The position numbers and the translations under genes were made by a program. A model generated the notes under the pieces. That model worked only from the letters and a program-made list of their open reading frames with translations, did no database searches and was not told the DNA's origin. From contig NZ_FXWP01000022.1 in NCBI RefSeq assembly GCF_900184035.1, forward strand, positions 124,001 through 188,000: a stretch of DNA of 64,000 bases, in the 5' to 3' direction. Source of the stretch: Kosakonia pseudosacchari. GTDB lineage: Bacteria; Pseudomonadota; Gammaproteobacteria; Enterobacterales; Enterobacteriaceae. Positions 1 to 11,393 of the stretch are shown one piece after another. Each line of letters starts with the position of its first letter. Position 1 is the stretch's first letter.

Positions 1-665
1 TGGCGATCCTCACCATTGGTGTGGTGCCGGTAAAAGAGATTTTTCCGCTCCTCGCGGAACACGTTTCAGAAGAGCAGATTACACATCTCAGCCTGCTGGG
101 CAAAATGGATCCGGAAGAGGTGCGCCGTGAATACGCCGTTGATGCCGGGGAGCACGCCATTCCCACGCGATTACGCGATGACAGCCTTGGGATGGTTTCC
201 CGCGAAAAAGTGGAGCGCGATCTCCAGGGCGTTATCGAAGTGCTGGATAACCAGGGCTACGATGTCATTTTGTTGATGAGCACGGCGGATATTCGCGGTT
301 TTGTTGCCCGTAACGCGATTCTGGTTGAGCCACAGCGCATCATTCCGCCCCTGGTCGCTTCCATTGTTGACGGGCATCAGGTGGGCGTCATTGTGCCCAT
401 TCCCGAACTCATGGCCCAGCAAAAGAAAAAATGGCAAGTGCTGGAAAATGAACCTTACTACGCGCTGGCGCATCCTTACCTGGCAACAGAACAGGAATTA
501 ATTGAAGCGGGTAAAGGGCTTATTGAGCGCGGCGCGGATGTGTTGATGCTGGATTGTCTTGGTTTCCACCAGTATCACCGCGATTTGCTGCAAAAAGCGC
601 TGGATGTGCCCGTTTTGTTATCGAATGTGCTGGCCGCACGGCTGGCATCAGAACTGCTGGTTTAG
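1..665 (+). CDS. aroM: AroM family protein, 5' end cut by window edge
   Basis: AroM is a conserved protein of unknown biochemical role encoded near the shikimate kinase gene aroL in E. coli. The reading frame is open from base 3 and lacks only about the first five residues of the E. coli protein (225 aa), so a start at the GTG of base 21 is an artefact of the window edge. The frame matches E. coli AroM throughout, including a KVERDLQGV stretch, MLDCLGFHQ near the C-terminus and the LLV ending. The fold resembles Asp/Glu racemase-like proteins, but I infer no activity. ppnP follows 88 bp downstream on the same strand. Confidence 0.93.
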   Translation, partial: AILTIGVVPVKEIFPLLAEHVSEEQITHLSLLGKMDPEEVRREYAVDAGEHAIPTRLRDDSLGMVSREKVERDLQGVIEVLDNQGYDVILLMSTADIRGFVARNAILVEPQRIIPPLVASIVDGHQVGVIVPIPELMAQQKKKWQVLENEPYYALAHPYLATEQELIEAGKGLIERGADVLMLDCLGFHQYHRDLLQKALDVPVLLSNVLAARLASELLV

Positions 666-717
666 GCCCGCAATCGTGTGAATTTCTCGTGACAGAAGCA
701 AAGCCCGGCCTCTATAG

Positions 718-1038
<321 letters not shown>

Positions 1039-1042
1039 TGCA

Positions 1043-1067
1043 AAACGCCCGGAAAACCCGGGCGTTT
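1043..1067. terminator. Bidirectional hairpin between ppnP and rdgC
   Basis: A perfect 10-bp stem (AAACGCCCGG with CCGGGCGTTT) closes a 5-nt loop just after the ppnP stop and 16 bp from the convergent rdgC stop. The flanking T tract is short, so termination may be only moderately efficient. Confidence 0.75.
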
Positions 1068-1083
1068 GTCTGTGGAGAAATGG

Positions 1084-1995
1084 TTAGCGCTGCGCCTCGC
1101 CGCCTAAGCCTTCCACCAGGTTTTGAATCAACGCCGCCAGCTCGCCGGTCATCAGAATAAAATCGGCATCGAATCGCTGAGCGAAATCTTCTCTGTCGAT
1201 ATCTTCATTCTGATCGCGCAGTTCATCGCAGAATTTCAGGCGTTTTACGGAACCGTCATCGCACATCAGGAACTGGATACGCTGCTGCCAGTCGAGCGCC
1301 AGCTTGGTGACCACTTTGCCCGCCTCAATGTGTACGGCAATTTCATCACTCACCAGATCCTGTTTTTTCGCACGGATCACGCCGCCATCTTCCAGCATCG
1401 CTTTCAGTTCTGCTTCGTCCAGCAACTGGAAACCCTGCGCCACCGTGCCGGAACGTACCCATTCGGTCAGCGTCAGTTCGATAGGATTTTCCATCGCCAG
1501 CGGTACGACCGGCAGCGAGCCGAGGCTTTTTCGCAGCAGCGCCAGCGTGTCTTCCGCTTTTTTGGCACTGGCGCAATCAACCATAATCAGACCATTCACG
1601 GTGTCGATCCACATCATGGTCTGGCTGAAACGGCTGAACGCACGCGGCAGCAAGGAGTGCAGCACTTCGTCTTTCAGCGAATCTTTTTCGGTTTTTTTCA
1701 GCTTGCGACCCTGCTCGGCTTCAAGACGGGAAATTTTCGCTTCCAGCGCTTGCTTGACCACAGGTGTTGGCAGAATTTTTTCTTCTTTACGCGCGCAGAT
1801 AATAATCTGACCGTTGGCGGTATGGGTCAGCGCGTCGCTGTGTGAACCCATCGGTGGAACCCATCCGGTTTTCGCCATATCCTGACTACCGCATGGAGTA
1901 AACGATAGTGGGGCAAGCTGTTTTTCCATCTCTTCCGCACGCAGCGCAACATCGCGGCTGAGACGGTATACCATTAAATTTTTGAACCACAGCAT
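1084..1995 (-). CDS. rdgC: Recombination-associated protein RdgC
   Basis: RdgC is a ring-shaped dimer that binds double-stranded DNA without sequence preference and limits RecA filament action; it becomes important in some recombination and replication mutants. I chose the ATG giving MLWFKNLM, which yields 303 residues, the E. coli length. The open frame runs 28 codons further upstream, but that extension has no homology. The C-terminal region ([12 protein letters not shown] and the GGEAQR end) is nearly invariant. The gene is divergent from mak with a 99-bp shared promoter region. Confidence 0.96.
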   Translation of the reverse strand: MLWFKNLMVYRLSRDVALRAEEMEKQLAPLSFTPCGSQDMAKTGWVPPMGSHSDALTHTANGQIIICARKEEKILPTPVVKQALEAKISRLEAEQGRKLKKTEKDSLKDEVLHSLLPRAFSRFSQTMMWIDTVNGLIMVDCASAKKAEDTLALLRKSLGSLPVVPLAMENPIELTLTEWVRSGTVAQGFQLLDEAELKAMLEDGGVIRAKKQDLVSDEIAVHIEAGKVVTKLALDWQQRIQFLMCDDGSVKRLKFCDELRDQNEDIDREDFAQRFDADFILMTGELAALIQNLVEGLGGEAQR

Positions 1996-2094
1996 GATTT
2001 TTTCCACGGCCTTGTCGTTAAATGCAGCGGGCATGATAGCGAATTGTCGCCGCCGTTGCATTGCTAATGCGTGGTCCACTATGAGGAGTTTGAT

Positions 2095-3003
2095 GTGCGT
2101 ATCGGTATCGACTTAGGTGGTACAAAAACAGAAATTATTGCGCTGGGTGAACAAGGCGAAGAGTTGTTTCGCCATCGCCAGGCCACGCCGCGTGACTATT
2201 GGCAGACCATTGAGCTAATCGCCTCGTTGGTGGATCTCACGGAAAAAGAGACCGGGCAGCGCGGCACGGTAGGCATGGGGATCCCCGGTTCGATTTCGCC
2301 CTACACCGGAGTGGTGAAAAATGCCAACTCAACCTGGTTGAACGGTAAACCGTTCGATAAGGATTTGAGCCAGCGGCTGAATCGCGAGGTGCGGCTGGCA
2401 AATGACGCCAACTGCCTGGCGGTATCCGAGGCGGTGGATGGCGCGGCAGCCGGTGCGCAAACGGTATTTGCGGTGATTATTGGCACCGGCTGCGGTTCCG
2501 GCGTGGCGCTTAACGGCCACGCGCACATCGGCGGTAACGGCACTGCAGGCGAATGGGGGCACAATCCGCTGCCGTGGATGGATGAGGATGAGCTACGCTA
2601 TCGCACCGAAGTCCCCTGTTATTGCGGCAAACAGGGCTGTATTGAAACCTTTATTTCCGGCACCGGCTTTGCCACGGATTATCAGCGGCTTAGCGGCAAT
2701 GCGCTCAGGGGCCATGAAATCATGCGTCTGGTAGACGAGCAGGATGCGGTGGCGGAACTGGCGATTAGCCGCTACGAGCTGCGGCTGGCGAAATCGCTGG
2801 CGCATGTGGTGAACATTCTTGACCCGGATGTGATTGTGCTGGGCGGCGGCATGAGTAACGTCGAGCGGCTTTACCAGACCGTACCGGTGCTGCTGCGCAA
2901 CTGGGTGTTTGGCGGTGAGTGCGAAACGCCGATCCGCAAAGCGCTGCACGGCGATTCCAGTGGCGTACGCGGCGCGGCATGGCTGTGGCCGCAGGGCGAA
3001 TAA
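2095..3003 (+). CDS. mak: Fructokinase Mak (ROK family)
   Basis: Mak phosphorylates fructose, with side activity on mannose and glucose, using ATP in the cytosol. It is a ROK family sugar kinase: phosphate-binding DLGGTKTE near the N-terminus, a GTGCGSG glycine motif, and the structural zinc motif CxCGxxGC with cysteines at residues 175, 177 and 182. I chose the GTG at 2095 because it gives the E. coli length of 302 residues and has a GAGGAG ribosome binding site 6 nt upstream; an ATG 24 nt earlier is in frame but lacks support. In E. coli araJ lies nearby; it is absent here. Confidence 0.93.
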   Translation: MRIGIDLGGTKTEIIALGEQGEELFRHRQATPRDYWQTIELIASLVDLTEKETGQRGTVGMGIPGSISPYTGVVKNANSTWLNGKPFDKDLSQRLNREVRLANDANCLAVSEAVDGAAAGAQTVFAVIIGTGCGSGVALNGHAHIGGNGTAGEWGHNPLPWMDEDELRYRTEVPCYCGKQGCIETFISGTGFATDYQRLSGNALRGHEIMRLVDEQDAVAELAISRYELRLAKSLAHVVNILDPDVIVLGGGMSNVERLYQTVPVLLRNWVFGGECETPIRKALHGDSSGVRGAAWLWPQGE

Positions 3004-3008
3004 ACAAC

Positions 3009-3037
3009 AAGGGCGCGGTTGAACGCGCCCTTATTTT
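3009..3037. terminator. Intrinsic terminator between mak and sbcC
   Basis: A 9-bp stem (AAGGGCGCG with CGCGCCCTT) with a 6-nt loop is followed by a T-rich run on the plus strand. On the minus strand it lies immediately beyond the sbcC stop, so it may serve both convergent genes. Confidence 0.85.
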
Positions 3038-6000
3038 TAACTCACCGCGAATTTCCCGTCGAGTTTGCTGTAGCCCAGTCCGTTAATTTTCTTCACTTTG
3101 ATCTGCACCGGGATGCGCTCTTTCATCGCCTCCACATGGCTAATCACGCCGATGGTTTTACCGCTGGCGTTCAGCGCGTCAAGGGCATCCAGCGCCGTGT
3201 CCAGCGTTTCACTGTCCAGGGTGCCGAAGCCTTCATCGAGGAACAGTGAATCGATGCGGGTTTTATGGCTGACCAGATCGGAGAGCGCCAGCGCCAGCGC
3301 CAGGCTGACCAGGAAGCTCTCGCCGCCGGAAAGGGTGCGCGTATCGCGTACCGCATCCGCTTGCCAGGTGTCGACCACCTCAAGTTCCAGCGCATCGCTC
3401 TCCTTGCGTTTCAGCAAATAACGTCCATGCAGGCGATTAAGCTGGTTGTTCGCCAGCCAGACAAGGTTATCCAGCGTTAAACCCTGGGCGAATTTGCGGA
3501 ATTTATCTCCCTCTTTGGAGCCGATAAGCGCGTTCAGGTGTCCCCAGTCGTCATACAGCACGCTGGCATGCGCCATCTCCTGCAATACGTTTTGCTGGCG
3601 CTTGCGGTTATCGTCGTCCTGCTTCAACTGTTGGCGGCATTCCCCCTGGCGGGTGGTGTTTTCCCGAAGCTGGCGCGAAATCGCGTCCAGCGCCAGGCCG
3701 ATGCTTTCAACCGTGGCATCCGGTGAGAGTGCCGCAGGCGGCTGCGCCTGGTGCGCACGCCATGCCTGTTCAGCGCTGTTCGCTAGTGCCTGTTTCTGCT
3801 GGCATTCGCTGTCGAGCTTCTGGCGTAACTGCTCAAGGCGCTGGCGTTCAGGTTCGGTGAGCAGGGCGTCGAGAAAGGCCTGATGATCGGCGAAAATGCT
3901 GTTTCCCAGCGCATCGGTAAATTGTTGCTCCAGCGCGGCTGCGGTTTGCTCCTCTTGCGCCAGTTGCTGATGCAAGGTTTGCCACTGGCTTTGTAGCGCA
4001 AGGCACGCATCGTGTATTTTCCGCCAGCCTTCCAGCGCCGCCGTTTGATCGTCGCTGGCGGTGTCGCTTTCCGGTAGCGTCTCGAGGATCGGCGTGAGTT
4101 GCGCCATCTTTTCGTGCAGCGCGCTGAGCTGTTGCTGCTGGTGTTGCCATTGTTCGGCTTCCTGCGTGCGCGCCGCCAGCCACGGCTCCTCTTCGCCTTC
4201 CGGCGGCAGGGCCAGATCCAGTTGTTGCAGCGCGGTCGCCAGTTTTTCACGGCGGGCGACCACGGCTTGTTGGTACTGTTCGCTTTGTTGATGAAGTTCG
4301 CGGATTTGCACCTGCAGTGTCTGGCGCTGGTTTAGCAAGTAAAGCTGATGTTCATATGCATCCTGCGCGCTTTGCCAACTGGTTAACTCACGATGCGGCT
4401 CCAGCGTGACGCTGAGCGCGGCGCAGGCTTTCGCCCACTCCTGCAACCAGTTTTGCTCCTCCTGTTGCAGGTTTTTCACTTCGCGCTCATCTTTTTCGTA
4501 GCGTTCAGCCAGCCCTTTCAGCCGCTCGCTAAGTGCGACGCCATCCTCTTTGACCTGGCGCACTTCGAGATCCAGTGCGCTGCGCCGCGCCTGATTGACG
4601 CCGGGTTCAAGGGTTTGATAATGCGCAATCGCCGGATGTTCGGTTGCGCCACACAGCGGACAAGGCTGACCCGGTTGCAGGCGCGCGCGTTCGCTTTCCA
4701 GATCTTTGATGCGGTTTTCCAGCTCGCAAATGGTGGTGACTTCCGTCAGCAGCTGGTTTTTCTCTTTATACAGCTCGCGTTTGCGCGCCAGCTCCAGGCT
4801 TATCTTTTCCTGCTCGGCGCGTAAATCAAGCAAGCTTTGCTGGCGCTGCGCCAGCTGCTTGCGCAGCGGAGCGAAACGGGCATGCAGGGCGGTAAGCTGC
4901 TGGCGCAGCGGGCGGTTTTGTGCGCACAACGCCATTGCCGCCGCCGTCTCTTCTTCGCTCATCGCCAGTGTTGACACAGGCAAGGTGCGCAGTTTCGCCT
5001 CCTGGCTCTGCACGCGTTGCTGCAGCCCAATCCACTGTTTTTTCTCTTCTTCCAGCTGGTTGAACAACACGCGCCAGCCGGTTAATTCGCTCTGCCAGCG
5101 CTGAAAACGGGCGTTCTCAGCAAGCCAGCTTTCCAGCGTTTTCTGCGTTTCCCGCAATGTTGCATGCTGCTGCTGGGCGCTAAGGCGAATGCGCGCACGC
5201 TGTAACAGGCTGGCATGTAAGCGAGTATTTACTTCTTCGCTCTGCGCACGGGTGCGAACCAGCGCGTTACGCTGTTCTGCAAGCCGATCCCACAATGGGC
5301 GCAATTGCAGCGCCGGTTGCGCACGTTCCAGCGCCGCTAACTGCGGCTGGGCACCGGCCAGCGCCTGCTGGGCCTGTACCAGCGCGGCCTGTGCGCGTCC
5401 GCGCGTGGTGCGCAACTCCGCGTCGCGGTTCAGCCAGTTGGCCTGTGCCTGTTTGTCGCGCTGCCCTGCCAACAAACGTTGCTCTTCGTCAGTAAGCGCC
5501 TGCAAACTTTGTGCAAGCTGCTGGCGCTGCTCATCACTAAGCAGTTCCACGCCTTTTGCCTGCGCCTGCAACTGCTCCAGCCGGGTTTTCGCCGCTTTGT
5601 GTTTTTCAAACACCATGGCGGAAATCTGGCCGTAAATCTCGGTGCCGGTCAGCTCTTCGAGCAGCTCTGCGCGTTCACGCGGTTTCGCATTGAGGAACGC
5701 GGCAAACTGCCCCTGTGACAACAACATGGAGCGGGTAAAGCGGCCATAATCCAGCCCGGTCAGTGAGGCGGTCAGATCAAGCTTGTCTTTCACTTTATCG
5801 GCAAGGATTTTGCCGTCGGCGCAGAGAGCCAGCTCAACGCGCGGGGCTTGCAGATTGCCCTCCGGCAGCCCGCGGGCGCGGCTCTGGCTCCAGAATGCGC
5901 GGTAGGCAACGCCTTTCACTTCAAACTCCACTTCAGCCAGGCAGTCAGCGGTGTCGCGAGTCATTAAATCGTTTTGCGATTGTGAAAGGGTGCTAAGGCG

Positions 6001-6177
6001 CGGTGTTTCGTGGTACAGCGCCAGGCAGATGGCGTCGAGCAGCGTGGTTTTCCCCGCACCGGTCGCGCCGGTAATGGCGAACAGACCGTTGCTGGCGAAC
6101 GGCTCTTCGGTGAAGTCTATTTTCCACTCGCCTTTAAGCGAGTTCAGGTTTTTTAGCCGCAGGCTCAGGATTTTCAT
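3037..6177 (-). CDS. sbcC: Nuclease SbcCD ATPase subunit SbcC
   Basis: SbcC is the SMC/Rad50-like ATPase of the SbcCD complex, which cleaves hairpins, palindromes and protein-blocked DNA ends. The 1046-residue protein has an N-terminal Walker A (GATGAGKTT, about residues 37–45), long coiled-coil arms rich in Gln, Leu and Ala, a central zinc hook CPLC (Cys506 and Cys509), and C-terminal signature LSGGE plus Walker B with LDEGFGTLD. Its ATG overlaps the sbcD stop by 4 nt (ATGA), so translation is probably coupled. The E. coli protein has 1048 residues. Confidence 0.97.
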   Translation of the reverse strand: MKILSLRLKNLNSLKGEWKIDFTEEPFASNGLFAITGATGAGKTTLLDAICLALYHETPRLSTLSQSQNDLMTRDTADCLAEVEFEVKGVAYRAFWSQSRARGLPEGNLQAPRVELALCADGKILADKVKDKLDLTASLTGLDYGRFTRSMLLSQGQFAAFLNAKPRERAELLEELTGTEIYGQISAMVFEKHKAAKTRLEQLQAQAKGVELLSDEQRQQLAQSLQALTDEEQRLLAGQRDKQAQANWLNRDAELRTTRGRAQAALVQAQQALAGAQPQLAALERAQPALQLRPLWDRLAEQRNALVRTRAQSEEVNTRLHASLLQRARIRLSAQQQHATLRETQKTLESWLAENARFQRWQSELTGWRVLFNQLEEEKKQWIGLQQRVQSQEAKLRTLPVSTLAMSEEETAAAMALCAQNRPLRQQLTALHARFAPLRKQLAQRQQSLLDLRAEQEKISLELARKRELYKEKNQLLTEVTTICELENRIKDLESERARLQPGQPCPLCGATEHPAIAHYQTLEPGVNQARRSALDLEVRQVKEDGVALSERLKGLAERYEKDEREVKNLQQEEQNWLQEWAKACAALSVTLEPHRELTSWQSAQDAYEHQLYLLNQRQTLQVQIRELHQQSEQYQQAVVARREKLATALQQLDLALPPEGEEEPWLAARTQEAEQWQHQQQQLSALHEKMAQLTPILETLPESDTASDDQTAALEGWRKIHDACLALQSQWQTLHQQLAQEEQTAAALEQQFTDALGNSIFADHQAFLDALLTEPERQRLEQLRQKLDSECQQKQALANSAEQAWRAHQAQPPAALSPDATVESIGLALDAISRQLRENTTRQGECRQQLKQDDDNRKRQQNVLQEMAHASVLYDDWGHLNALIGSKEGDKFRKFAQGLTLDNLVWLANNQLNRLHGRYLLKRKESDALELEVVDTWQADAVRDTRTLSGGESFLVSLALALALSDLVSHKTRIDSLFLDEGFGTLDSETLDTALDALDALNASGKTIGVISHVEAMKERIPVQIKVKKINGLGYSKLDGKFAVS

Positions 6178-7376
6178 GCCTCATTCTCCTCATCCAGCGC
6201 CTGACGCGCTTCGCTAAACAGCGTGTGTAACCGCGCATTTTGTGTGTCGTCGAGTTCTGCCAGCGCAAGGCGGCGGGCGAAGACCTCTTCGACTTTTAAT
6301 TCGTTTAAGGTTTCGCGTAACTCGCCGGAGAGAATGCGTTCGCGTTGCTCACGGCTGCGGCGCACCAGCAGCACTTCGACTGGCAAATCTTCTGTCACCT
6401 GCTGGATTTTGCGCTGCATATCTGCCAGATATTCATGGCTTTCGATTTCGATATCCAGCCATACGGTCTGCTCTGTGGGCGCATCGCGCCACTGTTCTAA
6501 CTGACGGCAAATTTCCGCGAAATCGCCTTTTATCACCGCTAGCGGCTGAGTTTCCGGAACCTCCAGCGCCGTGACATCGGCGAGTTTACCTTCGGCGAAG
6601 GTCACCAGATTGACGCTTTTGCTTTTCCCGGTTTCATCAAAACTCAACGCAATGGGCGAGCCGCAGTAGCGGATATGCTCGAGGCCGCCAATCTTCTGCG
6701 CCCGGTGAATGTGGCCGAGCGCGAGGTAATCCACCGGTGGAAAATTTTGTGCAGGGAAAGCGTCTAACGTGCCGATATAAATATCACGTACCGCGTCACT
6801 TTTACTGGCACCCACCGTGGTTAAATGGCCGCTGGCGATAATCGGCAGTGGTTTGTCACCGCGCAGTTCACAGGCCTGAGAAAATTGCTGTTGATAGTAA
6901 TCGGTGATCGCTGCCAGCAAATGCTGCTGTTTTTGTTGTCCGGAAAGCCCTGCCTGGCTCACGGTAATATCGCGCGGGCGTAAAAATGGCACCGGGCAAA
7001 ATACCGCACCGGGTTCGCCATCGCGGCGATAGAGCCAGAACGGCTGGGTGCCTGCACTGGCCACCACGGTGGTTTTCAGGTAGGCAAGGATCGCTTTTGA
7101 TTCATTCAGCGTGGCCACGGAATCGTGGTTTCCCGCCAGCACGATAAGCTGGCAGCCCGTCTGCTGGAGTTTGACCACAAAGCGGTTGTAAAGCTCGCGC
7201 GCGTAGCTTGGCGGGGAACCGGTATCGAAAATATCGCCTGCGACAATAATGGCATCCACCTGGTGCGTTTCGGCGGCGGCGAGCAGCCAATCGAGAAAAG
7301 CGTCATGTTCGGCAGCGCGGTTTTTACTGTAGAAGTTTTGACCCAGATGCCAGTCTGAAGTGTGAATGATGCGCAT
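6174..7376 (-). CDS. sbcD: Nuclease SbcCD subunit SbcD (Mre11-like)
   Basis: SbcD is the manganese-dependent 3'-5' exonuclease and endonuclease subunit paired with SbcC. Phosphoesterase motifs are visible: HTSDWHLGQ near the N-terminus, [22 protein letters not shown] and GHIHRAQ. I chose the ATG beginning MRIIHTSDW, which gives exactly 400 residues as in E. coli; 33 upstream in-frame codons are unsupported. It is the first gene of the sbcDC operon and is divergent from phoB. Confidence 0.97.
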   Translation of the reverse strand: MRIIHTSDWHLGQNFYSKNRAAEHDAFLDWLLAAAETHQVDAIIVAGDIFDTGSPPSYARELYNRFVVKLQQTGCQLIVLAGNHDSVATLNESKAILAYLKTTVVASAGTQPFWLYRRDGEPGAVFCPVPFLRPRDITVSQAGLSGQQKQQHLLAAITDYYQQQFSQACELRGDKPLPIIASGHLTTVGASKSDAVRDIYIGTLDAFPAQNFPPVDYLALGHIHRAQKIGGLEHIRYCGSPIALSFDETGKSKSVNLVTFAEGKLADVTALEVPETQPLAVIKGDFAEICRQLEQWRDAPTEQTVWLDIEIESHEYLADMQRKIQQVTEDLPVEVLLVRRSREQRERILSGELRETLNELKVEEVFARRLALAELDDTQNARLHTLFSEARQALDEENEA

Positions 7377-7506
7377 AGCGGTTCCGTGGCGAAAAAGCGT
7401 AAAGCCGATTATAAACATTAAGCAGATGAGGGACATAACCGAACGCAAATTTGCGTTGTCACACGGCCACCGCACGGGTCATATAGCGGTCATCTTATTC
7501 ATAAAT

Positions 7507-7524
7507 CTGTCATAAAACTGACGC
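7507..7524 (+). promoter_or_regulatory. Pho box upstream of phoB
   Basis: CTGTCATAAAACTGACGC contains two 7-bp direct-repeat units (CTGTCAT and CTGACGC) around an AT-rich spacer, the PhoB-binding arrangement. It sits 50 bp before the phoB start and supports phosphate-starvation autoregulation. A TATACT at 7542–7547 and a CATAAT at 7524–7529 are both possible -10 elements; I cannot choose between them. Confidence 0.88.
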
Positions 7525-7574
7525 ATAATGGCGCCGCTACATATACTGACGACTTAATTAAAACAGGGCGAATT

Positions 7575-8264
7575 ATGGCGAGACGAATTCTGGTCGTAGA
7601 AGATGAAGCACCGATCCGTGAAATGGTGTGCTTCGTGCTCGAGCAAAATGGTTTTCAACCGGTGGAAGCTGAAGATTATGACAGCGCGGTGAACCAACTT
7701 AACGAACCCTGGCCCGACCTGGTTTTACTGGACTGGATGCTACCTGGCGGTTCTGGCATTCAGTTTATTAAACATCTTAAACGCGAAGCGATGACCCGTG
7801 ATATTCCGGTGATGATGCTGACCGCGCGCGGGGAGGAAGAGGATCGCGTTCGCGGCCTGGAAACGGGGGCGGACGATTACATTACCAAGCCATTTTCACC
7901 GAAAGAGCTGGTCGCGCGCATTAAAGCCGTGATGCGCCGTATTTCACCGATGGCGGTGGAAGAGGTGATAGAAATGCAGGGGCTGAGCCTCGATCCTTCC
8001 TCTCACCGCGTGATGACCGGTGAGAATCCGCTGGATATGGGACCGACAGAGTTTAAACTCTTACACTTCTTTATGACGCACCCGGAACGGGTTTATAGCC
8101 GCGAACAGCTGCTGAACCACGTATGGGGAACCAACGTTTACGTTGAAGACAGAACCGTGGACGTGCATATTCGCCGTCTGCGCAAAGCGCTGGAACACAG
8201 CGGCCACGATCGTATGGTGCAAACAGTGCGCGGCACGGGATATCGTTTTTCGACCCGTTTCTGA
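7575..8264 (+). CDS. phoB: Phosphate regulon response regulator PhoB
   Basis: PhoB is the OmpR-family transcription factor of phosphate starvation; when phosphorylated by PhoR it binds Pho boxes and recruits sigma-70 RNA polymerase. The 229 residues comprise an N-terminal receiver (acidic pair EDE, phosphoacceptor Asp53 in LLDWMLPG, Lys in ITKPFSPKE) and a C-terminal winged helix with [14 protein letters not shown] and RGTGYRF. Length and sequence are almost identical to E. coli. phoR follows 21 bp downstream in the same operon. Confidence 0.98.
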   Translation: MARRILVVEDEAPIREMVCFVLEQNGFQPVEAEDYDSAVNQLNEPWPDLVLLDWMLPGGSGIQFIKHLKREAMTRDIPVMMLTARGEEEDRVRGLETGADDYITKPFSPKELVARIKAVMRRISPMAVEEVIEMQGLSLDPSSHRVMTGENPLDMGPTEFKLLHFFMTHPERVYSREQLLNHVWGTNVYVEDRTVDVHIRRLRKALEHSGHDRMVQTVRGTGYRFSTRF

Positions 8265-8285
8265 AATTTGACAGGAGTGTGACGC

Positions 8286-9584
8286 GTGCTGGAACGGCTG
8301 TCATGGAAAAGGCTGGTGCTGGAGCTCCTCCTTTGTTGTATCCCCGCCTTTATTCTCGGCGCGATTTTCGGTTACCTGCCCTGGTTTTTGTTCGCCGCGG
8401 TAACCGGGTTGCTGATCTGGCATTTCTGGAATTTACTGCGTCTTTCCTGGTGGTTGTGGGTCGATAAAAGCATGACGCCGCCGCCGGGCACGGGAAGCTG
8501 GGAGCCGCTACTTTACGGGCTACACCAGATGCAGATGCGTAACAAAAAGCGCCGCCGCGAACTGGGAAATTTGATCAAACGCTTTCGCAGCGGTGCGGAA
8601 TCGTTGCCGGATGCGGTGATCCTTACCACTGAAGAAGGGGCGATTTTCTGGTGTAACGGTCTTGCGCAGCAGATGCTGGGGCTGCGCTGGCCGGACGATA
8701 ACGGCCAGAATATCCTTAACTTATTGCGCTACCCCGAATTCACTAAATACATCAGGAACCAGGAGTTTGGCCGACCTCTGCATCTGGTGCTCAATAATGG
8801 GCGGCATCTTGAGATCCGCGTCATGCCCTACAGCGAGCAACAGCTGCTGATGGTGGCGCGCGACGTGACACAAATGCACCAGCTGGAAGGTGCGCGGCGT
8901 AACTTTTTCGCTAACGTCAGCCATGAACTGCGCACGCCGTTAACGGTGCTGCAGGGCTACCTGGAGATGATGCAGGAGCAAACGCTGGAAGGGGCGCCGC
9001 GCGAAAAAGCGCTGCACACCATGCGTGAGCAAACGTCGCGGATGGAAGGGCTGGTGCGTCAGTTACTCACGCTGTCGAAAATTGAAGCCGCGCCGACGCT
9101 GCCGCCAAACGAAACCATTGATGTGCCGATGATGCTGCGGGTCGTCGAGCGTGAAGCGCAAACCCTCAGTCAGCAAAAGCACACCTTCAGTTTTGAAGTG
9201 GATAACACGCTTAAAGTGCTTGGTAACGAAGAGCAATTGCGCAGCGCAATCTCAAATCTGGTGTATAACGCCGTCAACCACACGCCAGCGGGCACGCACG
9301 TTATTGTGCGCTGGCAGCATGTCCCGCAAGGGGCGGAATTTAGCGTGGAAGATAACGGACCGGGCATTGCCGCAGAACATATTCCGCGCCTGACCGAACG
9401 TTTCTACCGGGTGGATAAAGCCCGCTCGCGGCAAACCGGCGGCAGCGGTCTTGGGTTGGCGATTGTCAAACACGCGGTGAATCACCACGAAAGCCGCCTT
9501 GATATTGTCAGTGAACCGGGCAAGGGCACCCGTTTTAGCTTTGTTCTGCCGGAACGTCTGGTTGCCAAAAAAGCCGCTTCCTGA
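8286..9584 (+). CDS. phoR: Phosphate regulon sensor kinase PhoR
   Basis: PhoR is the inner-membrane histidine kinase and phosphatase for PhoB, controlled through the PstSCAB transporter and PhoU. Two N-terminal membrane segments (about residues 10–30 and 33–58) lack a large periplasmic domain. A PAS domain follows, then the HisKA box SHELRTPLT with His213, and an HATPase domain with DNGPGI and GGSGLGLAI. The start is a GTG at 8286, as its position after an AGGAG site indicates; the product is 432 aa versus 431 in E. coli. Confidence 0.97.
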   Translation: MLERLSWKRLVLELLLCCIPAFILGAIFGYLPWFLFAAVTGLLIWHFWNLLRLSWWLWVDKSMTPPPGTGSWEPLLYGLHQMQMRNKKRRRELGNLIKRFRSGAESLPDAVILTTEEGAIFWCNGLAQQMLGLRWPDDNGQNILNLLRYPEFTKYIRNQEFGRPLHLVLNNGRHLEIRVMPYSEQQLLMVARDVTQMHQLEGARRNFFANVSHELRTPLTVLQGYLEMMQEQTLEGAPREKALHTMREQTSRMEGLVRQLLTLSKIEAAPTLPPNETIDVPMMLRVVEREAQTLSQQKHTFSFEVDNTLKVLGNEEQLRSAISNLVYNAVNHTPAGTHVIVRWQHVPQGAEFSVEDNGPGIAAEHIPRLTERFYRVDKARSRQTGGSGLGLAIVKHAVNHHESRLDIVSEPGKGTRFSFVLPERLVAKKAAS

Positions 9585-9608
9585 AGGTCCTGTCAGCATA
9601 TCTTTCCA

Positions 9609-9636
9609 GCGGCCTGCGAAAACAGGCCGCTTTCCC
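9609..9636 (+). terminator. Intrinsic terminator after phoR
   Basis: An 8-bp GC-rich stem (GCGGCCTG with CAGGCCGC) with a 6-nt loop is followed by TTTCCC 25 bp beyond the phoR stop. The T tract is short. Confidence 0.7.
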
Positions 9637-9990
9637 GCACCGTCTACCGCCGCTGAAACGTATTTTGTACGTCTGTTGATTTTTTGTTCGCATGATCAGC
9701 CATGTGTTTTTCTGATAAATAGAGTATTTAACTGCTTGTTTTTTGCAATGCAGCATAACAATCTGGTTTTGCGATCCCACCTTGCCTTTAAACGTTATAA
9801 GCGTTTAAATTGCGCCCCATACATTGTCAGACCGACTGTGTTCACGTGGTAAATCGAAAAACTATTCTTCGCCACGTTGTAGATAAAGCATTTCCCGCTG
9901 AATTTTCACGCAATTGGCGTTTTATTGTTCGGTCGGGAAAGGCCAATAATTCATCACTTTACGACACCACATCCACAGGCAGTAAAACTT
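9637..9990 (+). other. phoR–brnQ intergenic region with inverted repeat
   Basis: This 354-bp stretch has no convincing gene. It must hold the brnQ promoter. The clearest structure is a perfect 8-bp inverted repeat, TTTAAACG with CGTTTAAA, separated by 7 nt at 9787–9809 and about 180 bp upstream of the brnQ start. It looks like an operator or a small hairpin. The upstream part (9660–9780) is AT-rich. Confidence 0.5.
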
Positions 9991-11310
9991 ATGACCCATC
10001 ACTTAAAACCACGAGACATTGTTGCTCTGGGCTTTATGACCTTTGCCCTCTTCGTTGGCGCAGGTAATATCATTTTTCCTCCGATGGTCGGCTTACAGGC
10101 GGGTGAACACGTCTGGACGGCGGCATTTGGCTTTCTGATTACCGCTGTGGGGCTGCCGGTGCTTACCGTTATCGCGCTGGCGAAAGTGGGGGGTGGCGTC
10201 GATAGCCTGAGCACACCGATTGGTAAAGTGGCGGGTGTGCTGCTGGCGACGGTTTGCTACCTGGCGGTTGGGCCACTGTTTGCGACGCCGCGTACGGCAA
10301 CCGTGTCGTTTGAAGTCGGCATTGCACCGCTGACCGGCGAAGGCGCGATGCCGCTGCTGATTTACAGCGTGGTGTATTTCGCGCTGGTGATCCTGGTGTC
10401 GCTCTATCCGGGCAAACTGCTTGATACCGTGGGTAACTTCCTTGCCCCGTTGAAAATCATCGCGCTGACTATCCTCTCGATCGCCGCGATTGTCTGGCCG
10501 GCGGGTTCCATCAGTCACGCGCTGGACGCCTACCAGAACGCCTCTTTCTCCAACGGTTTTGTTAACGGCTACCTGACGATGGATACGCTGGGCGCAATGG
10601 TCTTTGGCATTGTGATTGTCAATGCGGCGCGTTCGCGTGGCGTGACCGAAGCGCGTTTGCTGACCCGTTACACCGTTTGGGCTGGCCTGATGGCGGGCGT
10701 GGGTCTGACACTGCTGTATCTGGCGCTGTTCCGCCTGGGGTCAGACAGCTCTTCGCTGGTTGAGCAGTCTGCCAACGGCGCCGCCATTCTGCATGCTTAC
10801 GTGCAACACACCTTTGGCGGTGCGGGCAGCTTCCTGCTGGCGGCGCTGATTTTCATCGCCTGCCTGGTGACGGCGGTTGGCCTGACCTGCGCCTGTGCTG
10901 AGTTTTTCGCGCAGTATCTGCCGCTCTCTTACCGTGCGCTGGTGTTTATTCTGGGCATCTTCTCGATGGCGGTTTCCAACCTTGGGTTGAGCCACCTGAT
11001 TCAGATTTCGATTCCGGTGCTGACGATGATCTACCCGCCCTGTATCGTACTGGTGGTGCTGAGTTTTACCCGCTCCTTCTGGAACAGTTCGACACGCGTT
11101 ATTGCGCCGACCATGTTTATCAGCCTGCTTTTTGGTATCCTTGACGGCGTGAAAGCCTCCGCGTTTGCTGAACACCTTCCTGCCTGGACACAGCGCTTGC
11201 CGCTGGCGGAGCAGGGATTGGCCTGGTTGATGCCAGGGCTGGTGATGGTGATTCTGGCCGCAATCTGGGATCGCGCCGCAGGACGACAAGTGACATCCAG
11301 CGCGCATTAA
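9991..11310 (+). CDS. brnQ: Branched-chain amino acid transporter BrnQ
   Basis: BrnQ is a cation-coupled inner-membrane importer of leucine, isoleucine and valine (LIVCS family). The ATG chosen gives 439 residues, the E. coli length, beginning [10 protein letters not shown]. Twenty-two upstream in-frame codons are not conserved. About 12 hydrophobic segments are visible, with the family stretch [18 protein letters not shown] in the first helix and the conserved end GRQVTSSAH. Confidence 0.97.
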   Translation: MTHHLKPRDIVALGFMTFALFVGAGNIIFPPMVGLQAGEHVWTAAFGFLITAVGLPVLTVIALAKVGGGVDSLSTPIGKVAGVLLATVCYLAVGPLFATPRTATVSFEVGIAPLTGEGAMPLLIYSVVYFALVILVSLYPGKLLDTVGNFLAPLKIIALTILSIAAIVWPAGSISHALDAYQNASFSNGFVNGYLTMDTLGAMVFGIVIVNAARSRGVTEARLLTRYTVWAGLMAGVGLTLLYLALFRLGSDSSSLVEQSANGAAILHAYVQHTFGGAGSFLLAALIFIACLVTAVGLTCACAEFFAQYLPLSYRALVFILGIFSMAVSNLGLSHLIQISIPVLTMIYPPCIVLVVLSFTRSFWNSSTRVIAPTMFISLLFGILDGVKASAFAEHLPAWTQRLPLAEQGLAWLMPGLVMVILAAIWDRAAGRQVTSSAH

Positions 11311-11332
11311 CAGCAGCAAACACGGTTTGTTT

Positions 11333-11368
11333 AACCACGGGGTACGCGCTCCGTGGTTTTTTATTTTT
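11333..11368 (+). terminator. Intrinsic terminator after brnQ
   Basis: An 8-bp stem (AACCACGG with CCGTGGTT) with a 10-nt loop is followed by TTTTATTTTT. It separates brnQ from proY. Confidence 0.85.
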
Positions 11369-11393
11369 GTGTTGAATAATGGCAGTGGAAACG

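Noticed and set aside
1996-2079. Longer N-terminus for RdgC (and similar extensions of sbcD, brnQ, queA, thiI, secF, yajI)
   Set aside because: The upstream codons are not conserved, and the internal Met or Val restores the known family lengths.
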